A stretch of DNA of 64,000 nucleotides from Streptomyces flavofungini. Lineage in GTDB: Bacteria > Actinomycetota > Actinomycetes > Streptomycetales > Streptomycetaceae. Below, piece by piece: positions 8,047 through 16,797 of this stretch (positions are counted from its first letter, which is position 1; each line of letters opens with the position of its first letter). The stretch spans positions 8,342,001 through 8,406,000 of the forward strand of contig NZ_CP128846.1 of NCBI RefSeq assembly GCF_030388665.1, read 5' to 3'. The position numbers and the translations under genes were made by a program. The notes under the pieces are model-generated. The model ran no database searches and had not been told where the DNA came from. It saw nothing but the letters and a program-made list of their open reading frames with translations.

Positions 8047-9402
8047 TCAGAGAGTGCAGGACTGCACCGGGTCGGCGTCAGGGCGGGGCACCGTGCGGCT
8101 GCGCGGCGGGGCCGTGCCGTCCTCCGTCCAGGCCGTCAGCGCGTCGAAGGCGTCGCGCACGCAGGGGAGCATGGGGCGCACGAGGCGCGGGTGCGCGCCG
8201 TACAGGCCGTCGGTGTGGTTGCCGCCGGTGATCCGGTAGTAGCGATGCCGGTCCTCGCGGTGTGCCTTCGCCACGAGCCGCGCGTACCGGTCGGAGCCGG
8301 GGCCGATGGGGACGAGGGCGTCGAGCGTGCCGTGCAGGGTGATCAGGGGGCGCTGGACGCGGCCGGACAGGGACAGACGGGCCACGGTGTCGTGCACCGC
8401 GCGCGGGCGCTTCGCGTAGTCGTAGTCGGTGTCGCAGCCCTTGCCCGTGCCCTCGCGGCAGAACGGCGTCCCGGCCTCGGTGGCGCCGTCGTAGTCCGGA
8501 TCGACCTCCTCGCGGAAGAGGCGCTGGAAGGTGTCCCACTGCGTGCGGTAGTGCGTCTCCCACAGCGGCTCGGACTCCGGTGGATAGCCCGCGGCGCGCA
8601 GTGCCTCGCGCGCGCCGGGCTCGCCCGCGAGGAGCCGGGGATAGGCGCGCAGCGCGGGTGGCAGCGTCGCCAGGAGGTTCGGCGCCCCGCGCGTCAGGAG
8701 CACGCCCTCCCAGTCGAGGCCGCCGTCGTACAGCCACGGCACGTTCTCCAGCTGCCAGCGGACCAGGTAGCCGCCCATGGACATGCCTGCCGCGTACGTG
8801 TGCCGGGGTGCCCGGCCGTAGTGCCGGGCCGCGACGCTCTTGGCGGCGACGGTGAGCTGGGTGAGGCGCCGGTGCCATTCGGCGATGGCGTCACCGGGGC
8901 GCCTGCCGTCGCGGTACAGCGTGGGGCCCGTGTTGCCCTTGTCGGTCGCCGCGAACGCGTAGCCGCGCGCGAGGGCGTGGTCGCCGATGGAGCGGTCGTT
9001 GGCGTACTGCTCGCGGACGCCGGGCGGCCCCGCCACGACCAGGCCGCCGTTCCAGCGCTCCGGAAGGCGGATCACGAACTGGCTGTCGTGGTCCCAGCCG
9101 TGCGTGCTGTTCGTGGTCGAGGAGTCGGGGAAGTAGCCGTCGAGCTGGACGCCGGGCACGCCGCTCGGGTGACGGGTCCCCGGGGCCTGAAGGCCTGCCC
9201 AGTCCGCGGGGTCGGTGTGGCCGGAGGCGACGGTGCCCGCCGTGGTGAGGTCATCAAGACATGCGGCGACGGTGCGCTCGGCGCCGGGTACGCGGAGCCG
9301 GTCGCCGGGGCAGGGCGCGGGGTCGGGGGCGGCCGCGGCGGTCGGGGTGAGAGTGGTCAGCAGCAACGCGGCTGCCACCGCCGAGAAGTGACGGAACATC
9401 AT
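8047..9402 (-). CDS. Secreted alpha/beta hydrolase (tannase/feruloyl-esterase-like)
   Basis: This 451-residue exported hydrolase has a signal peptide (FRHFSAVAAALLLTTLTP, cleavage near TAAAA). The nucleophile elbow is GMSMGG (Ser near residue 200), the acid is likely Asp in TLHGTLDALVP, and the catalytic His is likely in GGNHTDGLYG. Two Cys pairs are plausible (CPGDRL/ACLDD; FCREGTGKGC). The architecture resembles tannase/feruloyl esterase or 3-hydroxybutyrate-depolymerase relatives; the substrate cannot be read from sequence. Of two adjacent ATGs, 9402 fits the GAAGGAG site 8 nt upstream. It is divergent from the following kinase gene. Confidence 0.85.
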   Translation of the reverse strand: MMFRHFSAVAAALLLTTLTPTAAAAPDPAPCPGDRLRVPGAERTVAACLDDLTTAGTVASGHTDPADWAGLQAPGTRHPSGVPGVQLDGYFPDSSTTNSTHGWDHDSQFVIRLPERWNGGLVVAGPPGVREQYANDRSIGDHALARGYAFAATDKGNTGPTLYRDGRRPGDAIAEWHRRLTQLTVAAKSVAARHYGRAPRHTYAAGMSMGGYLVRWQLENVPWLYDGGLDWEGVLLTRGAPNLLATLPPALRAYPRLLAGEPGAREALRAAGYPPESEPLWETHYRTQWDTFQRLFREEVDPDYDGATEAGTPFCREGTGKGCDTDYDYAKRPRAVHDTVARLSLSGRVQRPLITLHGTLDALVPIGPGSDRYARLVAKAHREDRHRYYRITGGNHTDGLYGAHPRLVRPMLPCVRDAFDALTAWTEDGTAPPRSRTVPRPDADPVQSCTL

Positions 9403-9509
9403 GCGTAGGACTCCTTCGGTCGTCGGGCCCGAGCTCGGTGGGGGCCGCCTCCTGCTCGACGGGGAGCCGGCGCCTGGTGCGGAGCGGGGCACGGTGACCT
9501 CCGCGCCCC

Positions 9510-10697
9510 GTGCCCTGGGTCTCCTCCGTGCTCTACGCCGCCGTGCTGTTCGCGGGCGTGTACTACGACATCGTCGGGGACGACCCGCAACACCCCGGGC
9601 GCACCGCGGGGTTCGTCATCGGCGTGGCCGCCCTCTTCGCCCTGGACGCGGCCGAGGCGCGCTGGTGCCGTGCGGGTGCGCGGCGCGGTGCCGTCGCGGC
9701 GGCCGTCCTCGTCCTGCGCGTCGGGCTCTTCTTCGCCGTGGCCGCGTGCGACGGCGCGGGCCTGTCCCGGGTGCTCTTCGTCCTGGTGCCGTTCACCGCG
9801 TACTTCGCGTTCGGGCGCCGCGCGAGCCTCACGCTCGGCGCGGGCTGCGCGGGCGTGCTGCTCGGTTGGTACGCGCTCGCGGTCGACGGCTGGTACGCGG
9901 ACGCCGAGGCCATCTCCGACCTGCTGATGTTCGCACTCGGTCTGGTGCTCGCCGTGTCGATGGCGGCCGTCGCGACCGGTGCGCAGGAGGCCCGGCGGAG
10001 CCTGGAGTCGACCGTGCGCGAACTCCGGGCTTCCCACTGGCAGTTGCGCAAGTACGCGGCGCGGGTCGCCGAACTCTCCACGGCTCAGGAACGCAACCGC
10101 CTCGCCCGCGACATCCACGACAGCCTCGGCCACCATCTCACCGCCCTCGCCGTGCAGTTGGAGAAGGCCGAAGCCTTCCGCGCCCTCGACGCGACGGCGG
10201 CCGACCGTGCCGTGAGCGACGCCCGCTGGTCGGCGGCGCGCGCCCTCGACGAGGTGCGCGCGTCGGTCCGCGCCCTGCGCGCCGAGAGTGCCCCCTTCTC
10301 CCTGTCGACCGCGCTCACCGACCTCGTCCGCCACACCGGCACCGACCGGCCGCGCGTCACCCTCACCGTCACCGGAGCCGAGACCGGGTACGACGTGGAC
10401 CGGCTGACCGCGCTGTACCGCGCCGCCCAGGAAGCCCTGACCAACGCCCGCCGCCACGCCGACGCCCGGCACGTCACGGTCTGCCTGGAGTACGGCCGGT
10501 CCGCCGCGCGCCTCACCGTGGCCGACGACGGGCGCGGCCTGCCCGGCCCGGCGGCGGGCGCGGCGCCGGGCGTCGGCCTGCTCGGCCTGCGTGAACGACT
10601 CCAACTCCTCGGCGGCGCGCTGCGCATCGCGAGCGAGGCGGGGACGGGGACGACACTCACGGCGACGGTGCCGCGCACCCCGGGCGGCGAGCCATGA
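9510..10697 (+). CDS. Sensor histidine kinase (HisKA_3 type)
   Basis: This 395-residue membrane kinase has about five hydrophobic segments in the first 150 residues, a linker (QEARRSLESTVRELRASHWQ), the HisKA_3 box RDIHDSLGHH with His near residue 203, and an HATPase domain (N-box QEALTNARRHA, G-box DDGRGLPG, then GLLGLRERL). An in-frame TGA at 9495 limits the start; GTG 9510 is the first possible start, and GTG 9528 is an alternative. No good ribosome site precedes either. Its stop overlaps the regulator's ATG (ATGA), which pairs it with that gene. The signal sensed is unknown. Confidence 0.87.
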   Translation: MPWVSSVLYAAVLFAGVYYDIVGDDPQHPGRTAGFVIGVAALFALDAAEARWCRAGARRGAVAAAVLVLRVGLFFAVAACDGAGLSRVLFVLVPFTAYFAFGRRASLTLGAGCAGVLLGWYALAVDGWYADAEAISDLLMFALGLVLAVSMAAVATGAQEARRSLESTVRELRASHWQLRKYAARVAELSTAQERNRLARDIHDSLGHHLTALAVQLEKAEAFRALDATAADRAVSDARWSAARALDEVRASVRALRAESAPFSLSTALTDLVRHTGTDRPRVTLTVTGAETGYDVDRLTALYRAAQEALTNARRHADARHVTVCLEYGRSAARLTVADDGRGLPGPAAGAAPGVGLLGLRERLQLLGGALRIASEAGTGTTLTATVPRTPGGEP

Positions 10698-11395
10698 CCG
10701 CGGACGGCGCACCCACCGACACCCCCGACGCCGTGCGCGTCCTCGTTGTCGACGATCAGGAGCTGGTCCGCGAAGGCATCGCCTCCCTGCTCGGCATCCA
10801 GCCGGGCATCAGCGTCGTCGGCACGGCGGCCGACGGCGCCGAGGCCGTCGACGCGGCGCTCGCCCTGGCGCCCGACGTGATCCTCATGGACGTCCGCATG
10901 CCGGGGACGGACGGCGTCGAGGCGGTCCCGGTCATCGCGAGCCGGGCGCCCGGCTGCAAGGTGGTGATGCTGACGACGTTCGACGACGAGGAGTACGTCG
11001 TACGGGCCCTGCGCGCCAGTGCTGTCGGCTACCTCCTGAAGAACCTGCCGGCGGCCGAACTGGCCGCCGCCGTACAGCTCGCCCACCGGGGCGTGGCCCA
11101 GCTCGACCCGGCCGTCACCCGGCGCCTGGCCGGAGAGCCCCCACCACCACCGGCCCCGACCACGCCACCGGCCCCGACAGCACCACCATCCCCGCGGGGC
11201 GAGCCCGAACCGACCGCCCGGGAGGTGGAGATCCTGCGCCTCGTCGCGGCCGGAGCGACCAACCGCGAGATCGCCTCCCGGCTCTACCTCAGCGAGGGCA
11301 CCGTGAAGAACCACATCTCGCGCATCCTCACCCGCCTCGGCCTGCGCGGACGCGCCCAGGCCGCGCTGTACGCACGGGACCGCGGACTGTTGTAG
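10694..11395 (+). CDS. NarL/LuxR-family response regulator
   Basis: This 233-residue regulator is coupled by ATGA overlap to the kinase upstream. The receiver domain has the phospho-acceptor at D66 (DVILMDVRMPG) and the conserved K (YLLKNLPAAE). A 20-residue Pro/Thr-rich spacer (PPPPAPTTPPAPTAPPSP), longer than in the other two regulators of this window, joins it to a LuxR helix-turn-helix (TAREVEILRLVAAGATNREIA). Targets are not evident. The convergent neighbour is an M20 peptidase. Confidence 0.92.
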   Translation: MTADGAPTDTPDAVRVLVVDDQELVREGIASLLGIQPGISVVGTAADGAEAVDAALALAPDVILMDVRMPGTDGVEAVPVIASRAPGCKVVMLTTFDDEEYVVRALRASAVGYLLKNLPAAELAAAVQLAHRGVAQLDPAVTRRLAGEPPPPPAPTTPPAPTAPPSPRGEPEPTAREVEILRLVAAGATNREIASRLYLSEGTVKNHISRILTRLGLRGRAQAALYARDRGLL

Positions 11396-11428
11396 CGCGC
11401 AGCGCCGGCCAGGGCCGGGGCCGGTGCG

Positions 11429-12784
11429 TCAGCTCTTCGCGTACCGCTGGAGGAACAGCGCCTCCGCGACCGACATCCGCTCCAGCTCCTGCGGGGACAC
11501 GCTCTCGTTGACCGCGTGGATCTGGGCCTCCGGCTCGTTCAGGCCGATCAGCAGGATCTCCGCCTCCGGGTACAGGGCGGCCAGCGTGTTGCACAGCGGG
11601 ATGGAGCCGCCCATGCCTGCGGCCTGCATCTTCTCGCCGTCGTAGGCCTCGCTGAGCGCGCCGGCCATCGCCTCGTAGGCGGGGCTCGTGGTGTCCGCGC
11701 GGAACGCCTGGCCCTGGCCGATCTGCTCAGTGCTCACGCGGGCGCCCCACGGCGTGCGGGACTCCAGGTGGGCGCGCAGCAGCTTCGTCGCCTCGGCGGC
11801 GTCCACGCCCGGCGGCACCCGCAGGCTGATCAGCGCCCGCGCGGAGGCCTGCACGGACGGCGTCGCGCCGACGACCGGCGGGCAGTCGATGCCGAGGACC
11901 GTGACGGCCGGGCGGGCCCAGATGCGGTCGGCGACCGAACCGTCGCCGATGAGGCCGACGCCGTCGAGGACCTTGGCGTCCCTGCGGAAGTCCGCCTCGC
12001 TGTACTGCAGGCCCTCCCAGACGCCGCCGCCGTCCAGGCCGTCGACCGTCGTCGAGCCGTCCTCGGCGCGCAGCGAGTCGAGGACGCGCACCAGCGCCCC
12101 CAGGGCGTCCGGCGCCGCGCCGCCGAACTGGCCGGAGTGCAGATTGCCCTCCAGGGTGTCGATCTGGACGCGGACGAGGGTCATGCCGCGCAGCGTCGCG
12201 GTCACCGTCGGCAGGCCGACGCGGAAGTTGCCCGCGTCGCCGACGACGATCGTGTCCGCGCGCAGCAGCTCCGGGTGCTCCTGCGCGTACCGCTCCAGGC
12301 CGCCCGTGCCCTGCTCCTCGGAGCCCTCCGCGACGACCTTGACGTGCACCGGGACGCCGCCGTTCGCCTTGAGGGCGCGCAGGGCGAGCAGGTGCATCAC
12401 GATGCCGCCCTTGCAGTCGGCGCTGCCGCGGCCGAACCAGCGGCCGTCGCGCTCCGTCAGCTCGAACGGGGGCGTGGCCCACCCGGCCTCGTCGAGCGGC
12501 GGCTGCACGTCGTAGTGCGCGTACAGCAGGACCGTCGGGGCGCCCTCGGGGCCCGGCAGGAAGCCGTACACGGACTGGGTGCCGTCCGGGGTGTCGAGCA
12601 GCGCGACGTCCTGGAAGCCCTCGGTGCGCAGCGCGTCGGCGACCCAGTTCGCGGCGGCCTCGCTCTCGCTCCTCGGGTACTGCTCGAAGTCCGCCACCGA
12701 CTTGAACGCCACCAGTTCGGTGAGTTCCGCCTTCGCCCTCGGCATGAGAGAGGCGACGGTCTCGGCGATCGGATGCGGCGACAT
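11429..12784 (-). CDS. M20-family metallopeptidase (dipeptidase)
   Basis: This 451-residue cytoplasmic protein belongs to the M20/ArgE-DapE-carnosinase group. The di-metal ligands are visible in order: His in AHYDVQPP, Asp in GRGSADCKGG, the Glu pair in AEGSEEQGTGG, Asp in VVGDAGN, and the late His in IHAVNESV. The lid/dimerisation domain is inserted after residue ~190 (NLHSGQFGGAAPDAL). It is expected to cleave dipeptides or N-acylated amino acids. I prefer ATG 12784 because GAGGAG lies 7 nt upstream; an in-frame GTG at 12790 is possible. It is divergent from the FAD-dependent reductase gene. Confidence 0.92.
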   Translation of the reverse strand: MSPHPIAETVASLMPRAKAELTELVAFKSVADFEQYPRSESEAAANWVADALRTEGFQDVALLDTPDGTQSVYGFLPGPEGAPTVLLYAHYDVQPPLDEAGWATPPFELTERDGRWFGRGSADCKGGIVMHLLALRALKANGGVPVHVKVVAEGSEEQGTGGLERYAQEHPELLRADTIVVGDAGNFRVGLPTVTATLRGMTLVRVQIDTLEGNLHSGQFGGAAPDALGALVRVLDSLRAEDGSTTVDGLDGGGVWEGLQYSEADFRRDAKVLDGVGLIGDGSVADRIWARPAVTVLGIDCPPVVGATPSVQASARALISLRVPPGVDAAEATKLLRAHLESRTPWGARVSTEQIGQGQAFRADTTSPAYEAMAGALSEAYDGEKMQAAGMGGSIPLCNTLAALYPEAEILLIGLNEPEAQIHAVNESVSPQELERMSVAEALFLQRYAKS

Positions 12785-12916
12785 GGGCACGCTCCTCGTG
12801 GGTGCGACGTTGTGCGGGGTGTACGTGATCCTCCCACAGGAGGGTCGCGGGAGTGTGCGCCGTAGGATGCCTCAAGAGAGCGCGGCCAAGAGCGGGATCG
12901 GGAGCGGAAGACCAAC

Positions 12917-14119
12917 GTGAGCAGCGAGAACTCAGCGGACGACGCGCGACAGGTCTGGGACGTCGTCGTGGTCGGCGCCGGACCCGCGGGCGCCTCGGCG
13001 GCGTACGCGGCAGCCGTCGCCGGACGCAGCGTACTGATCCTCGAGAAGGCCGAACTGCCGCGGTACAAGACGTGCGGCGGTGGCATCATCGGCCCCTCGC
13101 GCGACGCGTTGCCGCCGGGGTTCGAGCTGCCCTTCAAGGACCGCGTGCACGCGGTGACGTTCTCCTTGGACGGCAAGTTCGCCCGCACGCGCCGCTCGCG
13201 GAACATGCTGTTCGGGCTGATCAACCGCCCGGAGTTCGACCAGCAGCTGGTCGAGCACGCCCAGAAGGCGGGCGCCGAGCTGCGCACGGGCGTCACGGTC
13301 AGCCGCGTCGAGCAGCACGGCCCCGCGGTGCCCGACCGGCGCACGGTCGCCGTCGTCCTCCAGGGCGGCGAGACCGTCCTGGCCCGCGCCGTCGTGGGCG
13401 CCGACGGCAGCGCGAGCCGCATAGGGGCGCACGTCGGCGTGAAGCTGGACCAGGTGGACCTCGGCCTGGAGGCGGAGATCCCGGTGCCGGAGACCGTCGC
13501 GGAGGACTGGGCGGGCCGCGTCCTGATCGACTGGGGACCGATGCCGGGGAGTTACGGCTGGGTGTTCCCCAAGGGCGACACCCTCACCGTGGGCGTGATC
13601 TCCGCGCGCGGCGAAGGCGCCGCCACGAAGCGGTACTTGGAGGACTTCATCGCCCGCCTCGGTCTCGCGGGCTTCGAGCCGAGCCTGTCCTCCGGCCATC
13701 TCACGCGCTGCCGCAGCGACGACTCGCCGCTCTCGCGCGGACGCGTCCTGGTCTGCGGCGACGCGGCGGGCCTCCTGGAGCCGTGGACCCGTGAGGGCAT
13801 CTCCTTCGCGCTGCGCTCCGGGCGGCTCGCGGGGGAGTGGGCCGTGCGCATCTCGGAGGCGCACGACGCGGTGGACGCCCGCCGCCAGGCCCTGAACTAC
13901 GCGTTCGCGATCAAGGCGGGCCTCGGCGTCGAGATGAGCGTCGGCCGCCGCATGCTCAAGGTCTTCGAGCGCCGCCCCGGCCTGCTGCACACGGCCCTCA
14001 CGGGCTTCCGCCCGGCGTGGAACGCGTTCGCCAAGATCACCCGTGGCTCGATGACGCTGGCCGAGCTGGTGCGGACGCATCCGGTGGCGGGGCGGGCGCT
14101 GAGCCGACTGGACCGGTAG
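12917..14119 (+). CDS. Geranylgeranyl-reductase-family FAD-dependent oxidoreductase
   Basis: This 400-residue flavoprotein starts with a Rossmann FAD motif ([18 protein letters not shown]) and continues with the family hallmark YKTCGGGIIGPS, a second FAD motif VVGADGS, and the GD motif VLVCGDAAGLLEPWTREGI. These are features of the geranylgeranyl reductase/digeranylgeranylglycerophospholipid reductase group, which reduce isoprenoid double bonds or hydroxylate. The reaction in this organism cannot be assigned. A -10-like TAGGAT lies at 12863-12868, giving a leader of about 42 nt. No terpenoid or carotenoid gene is adjacent. Confidence 0.88.
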   Translation: MSSENSADDARQVWDVVVVGAGPAGASAAYAAAVAGRSVLILEKAELPRYKTCGGGIIGPSRDALPPGFELPFKDRVHAVTFSLDGKFARTRRSRNMLFGLINRPEFDQQLVEHAQKAGAELRTGVTVSRVEQHGPAVPDRRTVAVVLQGGETVLARAVVGADGSASRIGAHVGVKLDQVDLGLEAEIPVPETVAEDWAGRVLIDWGPMPGSYGWVFPKGDTLTVGVISARGEGAATKRYLEDFIARLGLAGFEPSLSSGHLTRCRSDDSPLSRGRVLVCGDAAGLLEPWTREGISFALRSGRLAGEWAVRISEAHDAVDARRQALNYAFAIKAGLGVEMSVGRRMLKVFERRPGLLHTALTGFRPAWNAFAKITRGSMTLAELVRTHPVAGRALSRLDR

Positions 14120-14170
14120 GCCGACGGGCGGGCGGCTCCGCGGGCCCTGGGAGGCCCGGCGGCCCGCCCT

Positions 14171-14196
14171 CCCCTGGCCGGGGCCCCGGCCAGGGG
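14171..14196 (+). terminator. GC-rich hairpin terminator
   Basis: A 26-bp perfect palindrome (13-bp arms beginning CCCCTGGCCGGGG) lies 52 nt after the stop of the FAD-reductase gene and before the next operon's regulatory region. A practical loop would open the central GGCC. It likely ends transcription of the reductase gene. Confidence 0.6.
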
Positions 14197-14224
14197 GCCG
14201 CGCCCGGCCCTCGTACCCCCTCCC

Positions 14225-14253
14225 GTACTCCCCGCCTACTCCACGGGGAGTAC
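14225..14253. promoter_or_regulatory. Inverted-repeat operator upstream of two-component operon
   Basis: Perfect 10-bp arms GTACTCCCCG (14225-14234) and CGGGGAGTAC (14244-14253) flank 9 nt. Inside this, TACTCCACGGGGAGTA at 14237-14252 is itself a 16-bp palindrome with one mismatched pair. It ends 60 nt upstream of the kinase ATG and 47 nt upstream of its proposed -10. The same 16-bp architecture recurs at 31026-31041 in front of an ABC operon. Confidence 0.6.
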
Positions 14254-14299
14254 GCCTGATCGCCACGCCTGGCGGACGCTCCGCGCCGACGCCCCGGTC

Positions 14300-14305
14300 T
14301 AGCGT
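14300..14305 (+). promoter_or_regulatory. Putative -10 box for leaderless kinase mRNA
   Basis: TAGCGT is followed by exactly 7 nt and then ATG 14313. No Shine-Dalgarno sequence is present. This spacing fits transcription starting at the A of the start codon. Confidence 0.5.
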
Positions 14306-14312
14306 GACTGCC

Positions 14313-15602
14313 ATGGAACAGGAGCATCAGCGCGACGGCGGCGGCCCGCCCCGGGCGGCCGCCGGGCAGCCGTCACGGCCGGGACCCGCGGCCTGGCGGC
14401 AGGGACCGCCGTGGTGGCGCCAGGGACCGCCCTGGTGGCGGGTCGGGGATACGGCCACGCGCCGTCTGCCGTGGCTGACCACCGCGCTGCTGACCGTGTT
14501 CGTGCAGGTCGGCACCACCTTCGCCGCACAGGGCCAGTCCGACCGCGAGACACCCGACGGCTTCGCGCGGGCGCTGCTCCTCGCGGGCACGGCCGCCCTC
14601 CTGATGCGTCACCGCCACCCCGTCCCGGTGGCGTACCTCACCGCCGGGACGGCGATGGTGTACCTCGGCGCCGGATACCCCTACGGGCCCGTGCTCATCA
14701 CCGTCGCCGTCGGCTGCTTCGCGGCGGTCGTCGCCGGACACCGGTACGCGGCGTGGGGCGCCGTCGGCATGCTGTGGGCCGGGCATCTGCTGATCGCGCA
14801 CTGGCTGTACCAGTACTTCCCGCCGAGCGACGACGGCCCCAGCTCCTGGGGCGGGGAGATCGTCATCGCGGTCTGGGTCGTGGCGATCGCCGCCGTCTCC
14901 GAGCTCGCCCGCACCCGGCGCGAACAGTGGGCCAAGGAGCGCGCCGAGCGGGAGCTCGCGGCGCGGCGGCGCGCCGATGAGGAGCGGCTGCGCATGGCCC
15001 GGGAACTGCACGACGTACTCGCCCACAGCATCTCCGTCATCAACGTCCAGGCGGGCGTCGGCCTCGCCCTGCTCGACTCCGACCCCGAGCAGGCCCGCAC
15101 CGCCCTGACCACCATCAAGGCCGCCAGCAAGGAAGCGCTCGGCGAGGTCCGCCAGGTCCTCGACACCCTCCGCGCCCCCGGCGCGGCCCCGCGCGCCCCC
15201 GCCCCCGGGCTCGACCGCATCGGCGAACTCGTCGAACAGGCCAGGAGCACCGGCCTCACCGTCACCGTCACGACGGAGGGCCGCCGCGCCGCCCTGCCGC
15301 CCGGCGCGGACCTGGCCGCGTTCCGGATCGTCCAGGAGGCCCTGACGAACGTCGTACGACACTCGGAATCCAGGACAGCCACTGTCCTGGTCCACCGTGC
15401 TCCCGACGCGGTCACCCTGCGCGTCGACGACGAGGGCCCCGCGACCGGCACGGAGGCGGGCGGCAGCGGCAACGGACTCGCCGGGATGCGGGAGCGCGCC
15501 GCCGCCCTCGGTGGCACGATCGAGGCGGGCCCGCGCCCCGACGGCGGCTTCCGCGTCACGGCGGTCCTGCCCACCCGCACCGCACCCGAGGAGAACCAGT
15601 GA
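14313..15602 (+). CDS. Sensor histidine kinase (HisKA_3 type)
   Basis: This 429-residue membrane kinase has a cytoplasmic Pro/Gly-rich head (GGPPRAAAGQ and two near-identical PPWWR repeats at about residues 30-45), then four to five hydrophobic segments to residue ~200. The HisKA_3 box RELHDVLAHSISVINVQAGV follows with the phospho-His near residue 233, and then an HATPase domain (QEALTNVVRHS, DDEGPATG, GLAGMRERA). ATG 14313 fits a leaderless start; a GTG at 14304 is in frame but lacks support. Its stop overlaps the regulator's GTG (GTGA). Confidence 0.9.
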   Translation: MEQEHQRDGGGPPRAAAGQPSRPGPAAWRQGPPWWRQGPPWWRVGDTATRRLPWLTTALLTVFVQVGTTFAAQGQSDRETPDGFARALLLAGTAALLMRHRHPVPVAYLTAGTAMVYLGAGYPYGPVLITVAVGCFAAVVAGHRYAAWGAVGMLWAGHLLIAHWLYQYFPPSDDGPSSWGGEIVIAVWVVAIAAVSELARTRREQWAKERAERELAARRRADEERLRMARELHDVLAHSISVINVQAGVGLALLDSDPEQARTALTTIKAASKEALGEVRQVLDTLRAPGAAPRAPAPGLDRIGELVEQARSTGLTVTVTTEGRRAALPPGADLAAFRIVQEALTNVVRHSESRTATVLVHRAPDAVTLRVDDEGPATGTEAGGSGNGLAGMRERAAALGGTIEAGPRPDGGFRVTAVLPTRTAPEENQ

Positions 15603-16264
15603 TCCGCGTACTGCTCGCCGACGACCAGTCACTGGTCCGCGCCGGGTTCAAGGCTCTGCTCGACGCGCAGCCGGACATCGAGGTCGCCGGTGAGGCGGCG
15701 GACGGTGAGGAGGCGGTGCGTCTGGTGCGGCAACTGCGGCCGGACGTCGTCCTGATGGACATCCGCATGCCGGTGCTCGACGGGCTGGAAGCGACCCGGC
15801 GCATCACGGGCGAGGCGGACCTGGACGGGGTGAAAGTCGTCATGCTGACCACGTTCGAGCTCGACGAGTACGTCTTCGAGGCGATCAGGTCGGGCGCGTC
15901 GGGCTTCCTGGTCAAGGACACCGAGCCGGACGAACTGCTGCGTGCGGTACGGGCGGTGGTCGCCGGGGACGCGCTGCTCTCGCCCGGGGTGACGCGGCGT
16001 CTCATCGGGGAGTTCGCCGCGCGCTCCAAGGAGCCCGCTGCCGCTGAGACACTGAGCGAACTCACCGAGCGGGAACGGGAGGTGATGGCTCTCGTCGGCA
16101 TCGGACTCTCGAACGAGGAGATCGCCCGCCGCCTCGTCGTCAGCCCGCTCACCGCGAAGACGCATGTGAGCCGCACGATGGTGAAGCTGGGCGCCCGCGA
16201 CCGCGCCCAACTGGTCGTCCTCGCCTACGAGTCGGGCCTCGTCCGCCCGGGCTGGCTAGGCTGA
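15599..16264 (+). CDS. NarL/LuxR-family response regulator
   Basis: This 221-residue regulator is coupled by GTGA overlap to the kinase upstream. The receiver carries D54 (DVVLMDIRMPVLDG) and K in FLVKDTEP. The output domain is LuxR-type (LTEREREVMALVGIGLSNEEIA, then TAKTHVSRTM). A palindromic element upstream of its operon recurs in front of the FtsX-type ABC operon at 31.2 kb, so that operon is a candidate target. The 3' end overlaps the convergent small membrane-protein gene by 9 nt. Confidence 0.93.
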   Translation: MIRVLLADDQSLVRAGFKALLDAQPDIEVAGEAADGEEAVRLVRQLRPDVVLMDIRMPVLDGLEATRRITGEADLDGVKVVMLTTFELDEYVFEAIRSGASGFLVKDTEPDELLRAVRAVVAGDALLSPGVTRRLIGEFAARSKEPAAAETLSELTEREREVMALVGIGLSNEEIARRLVVSPLTAKTHVSRTMVKLGARDRAQLVVLAYESGLVRPGWLG

Positions 16265-16621
16265 CCCGCCCCCGGGCCGCCCGCCCCTGCCGTCGCTGTC
16301 GCCACCGAGGACGTCACCACCCGTGCCGCCGTCGGCAGCGTCGCCGAGGGCGGCACGCCGCTCCCGCTCGCGCGCGGTGAAGCGCCACAGCACCGTGACG
16401 AGCCGCGCCACGAACGCGGTGGCCGCCAGCGAGCCGCCCACGCCGAGAAGGGTGCGCTCCGTGGACTCCGACAGGCTGAACGCGATCGCGGGGCCGGCCA
16501 CCACCACGCCGATGATGGCGAGCGCCACGGCCGTCGCGCTCGCGAGCGCGTACCCGATCTCGACCGTGATGGCGTCCCGCTCGGCCTGGCTGCGCCGCCC
16601 CTGGCCCACTGCCTCGTCCAT
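16256..16621 (-). CDS. Small two-helix membrane protein
   Basis: This 121-residue protein is not a recognised named family. It has two predicted membrane helices (ASATAVALAIIGVVVAGPAI near 28-48 and LLGVGGSLAATAFVARLVTV near 60-80), an N-terminal soluble helix, and a Gly/Asp-rich tail (DGGTGGDVLGGDSDGRGGR). GGGGGA sits about 15 nt before ATG 16621, a rather long spacing. It lies downstream of a very strong terminator that isolates it from the MFS gene. Confidence 0.7.
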   Translation of the reverse strand: MDEAVGQGRRSQAERDAITVEIGYALASATAVALAIIGVVVAGPAIAFSLSESTERTLLGVGGSLAATAFVARLVTVLWRFTARERERRAALGDAADGGTGGDVLGGDSDGRGGRPGGGSA

Positions 16622-16715
16622 GATTCGATTCCTGTTCCCCCGCAGATCGTCCCTTACGGGGAGTCTCACAGCCGGATGTCCTGGAGGCAAGGAAACGCGT
16701 GGGGCATCCAGGGCG

Positions 16716-16762
16716 GACGCGGGAGGGCCCGGCGTGGATCCCACGCCGGGCCCTCCCGCGTC
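16716..16762 (-). terminator. Strong perfect-stem terminator
   Basis: A perfect 22-bp stem (arms 16716-16737 and 16741-16762) closes on the 3-nt loop ATC. It lies 36 nt beyond the MFS stop and 95 nt before the next minus-strand gene. It is the longest perfect hairpin I found in the window and should stop readthrough very efficiently. Confidence 0.85.
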
Positions 16763-16797
16763 TCGGGGGCCGCACCGGCCCGCCGGGCCTGCGAGGG

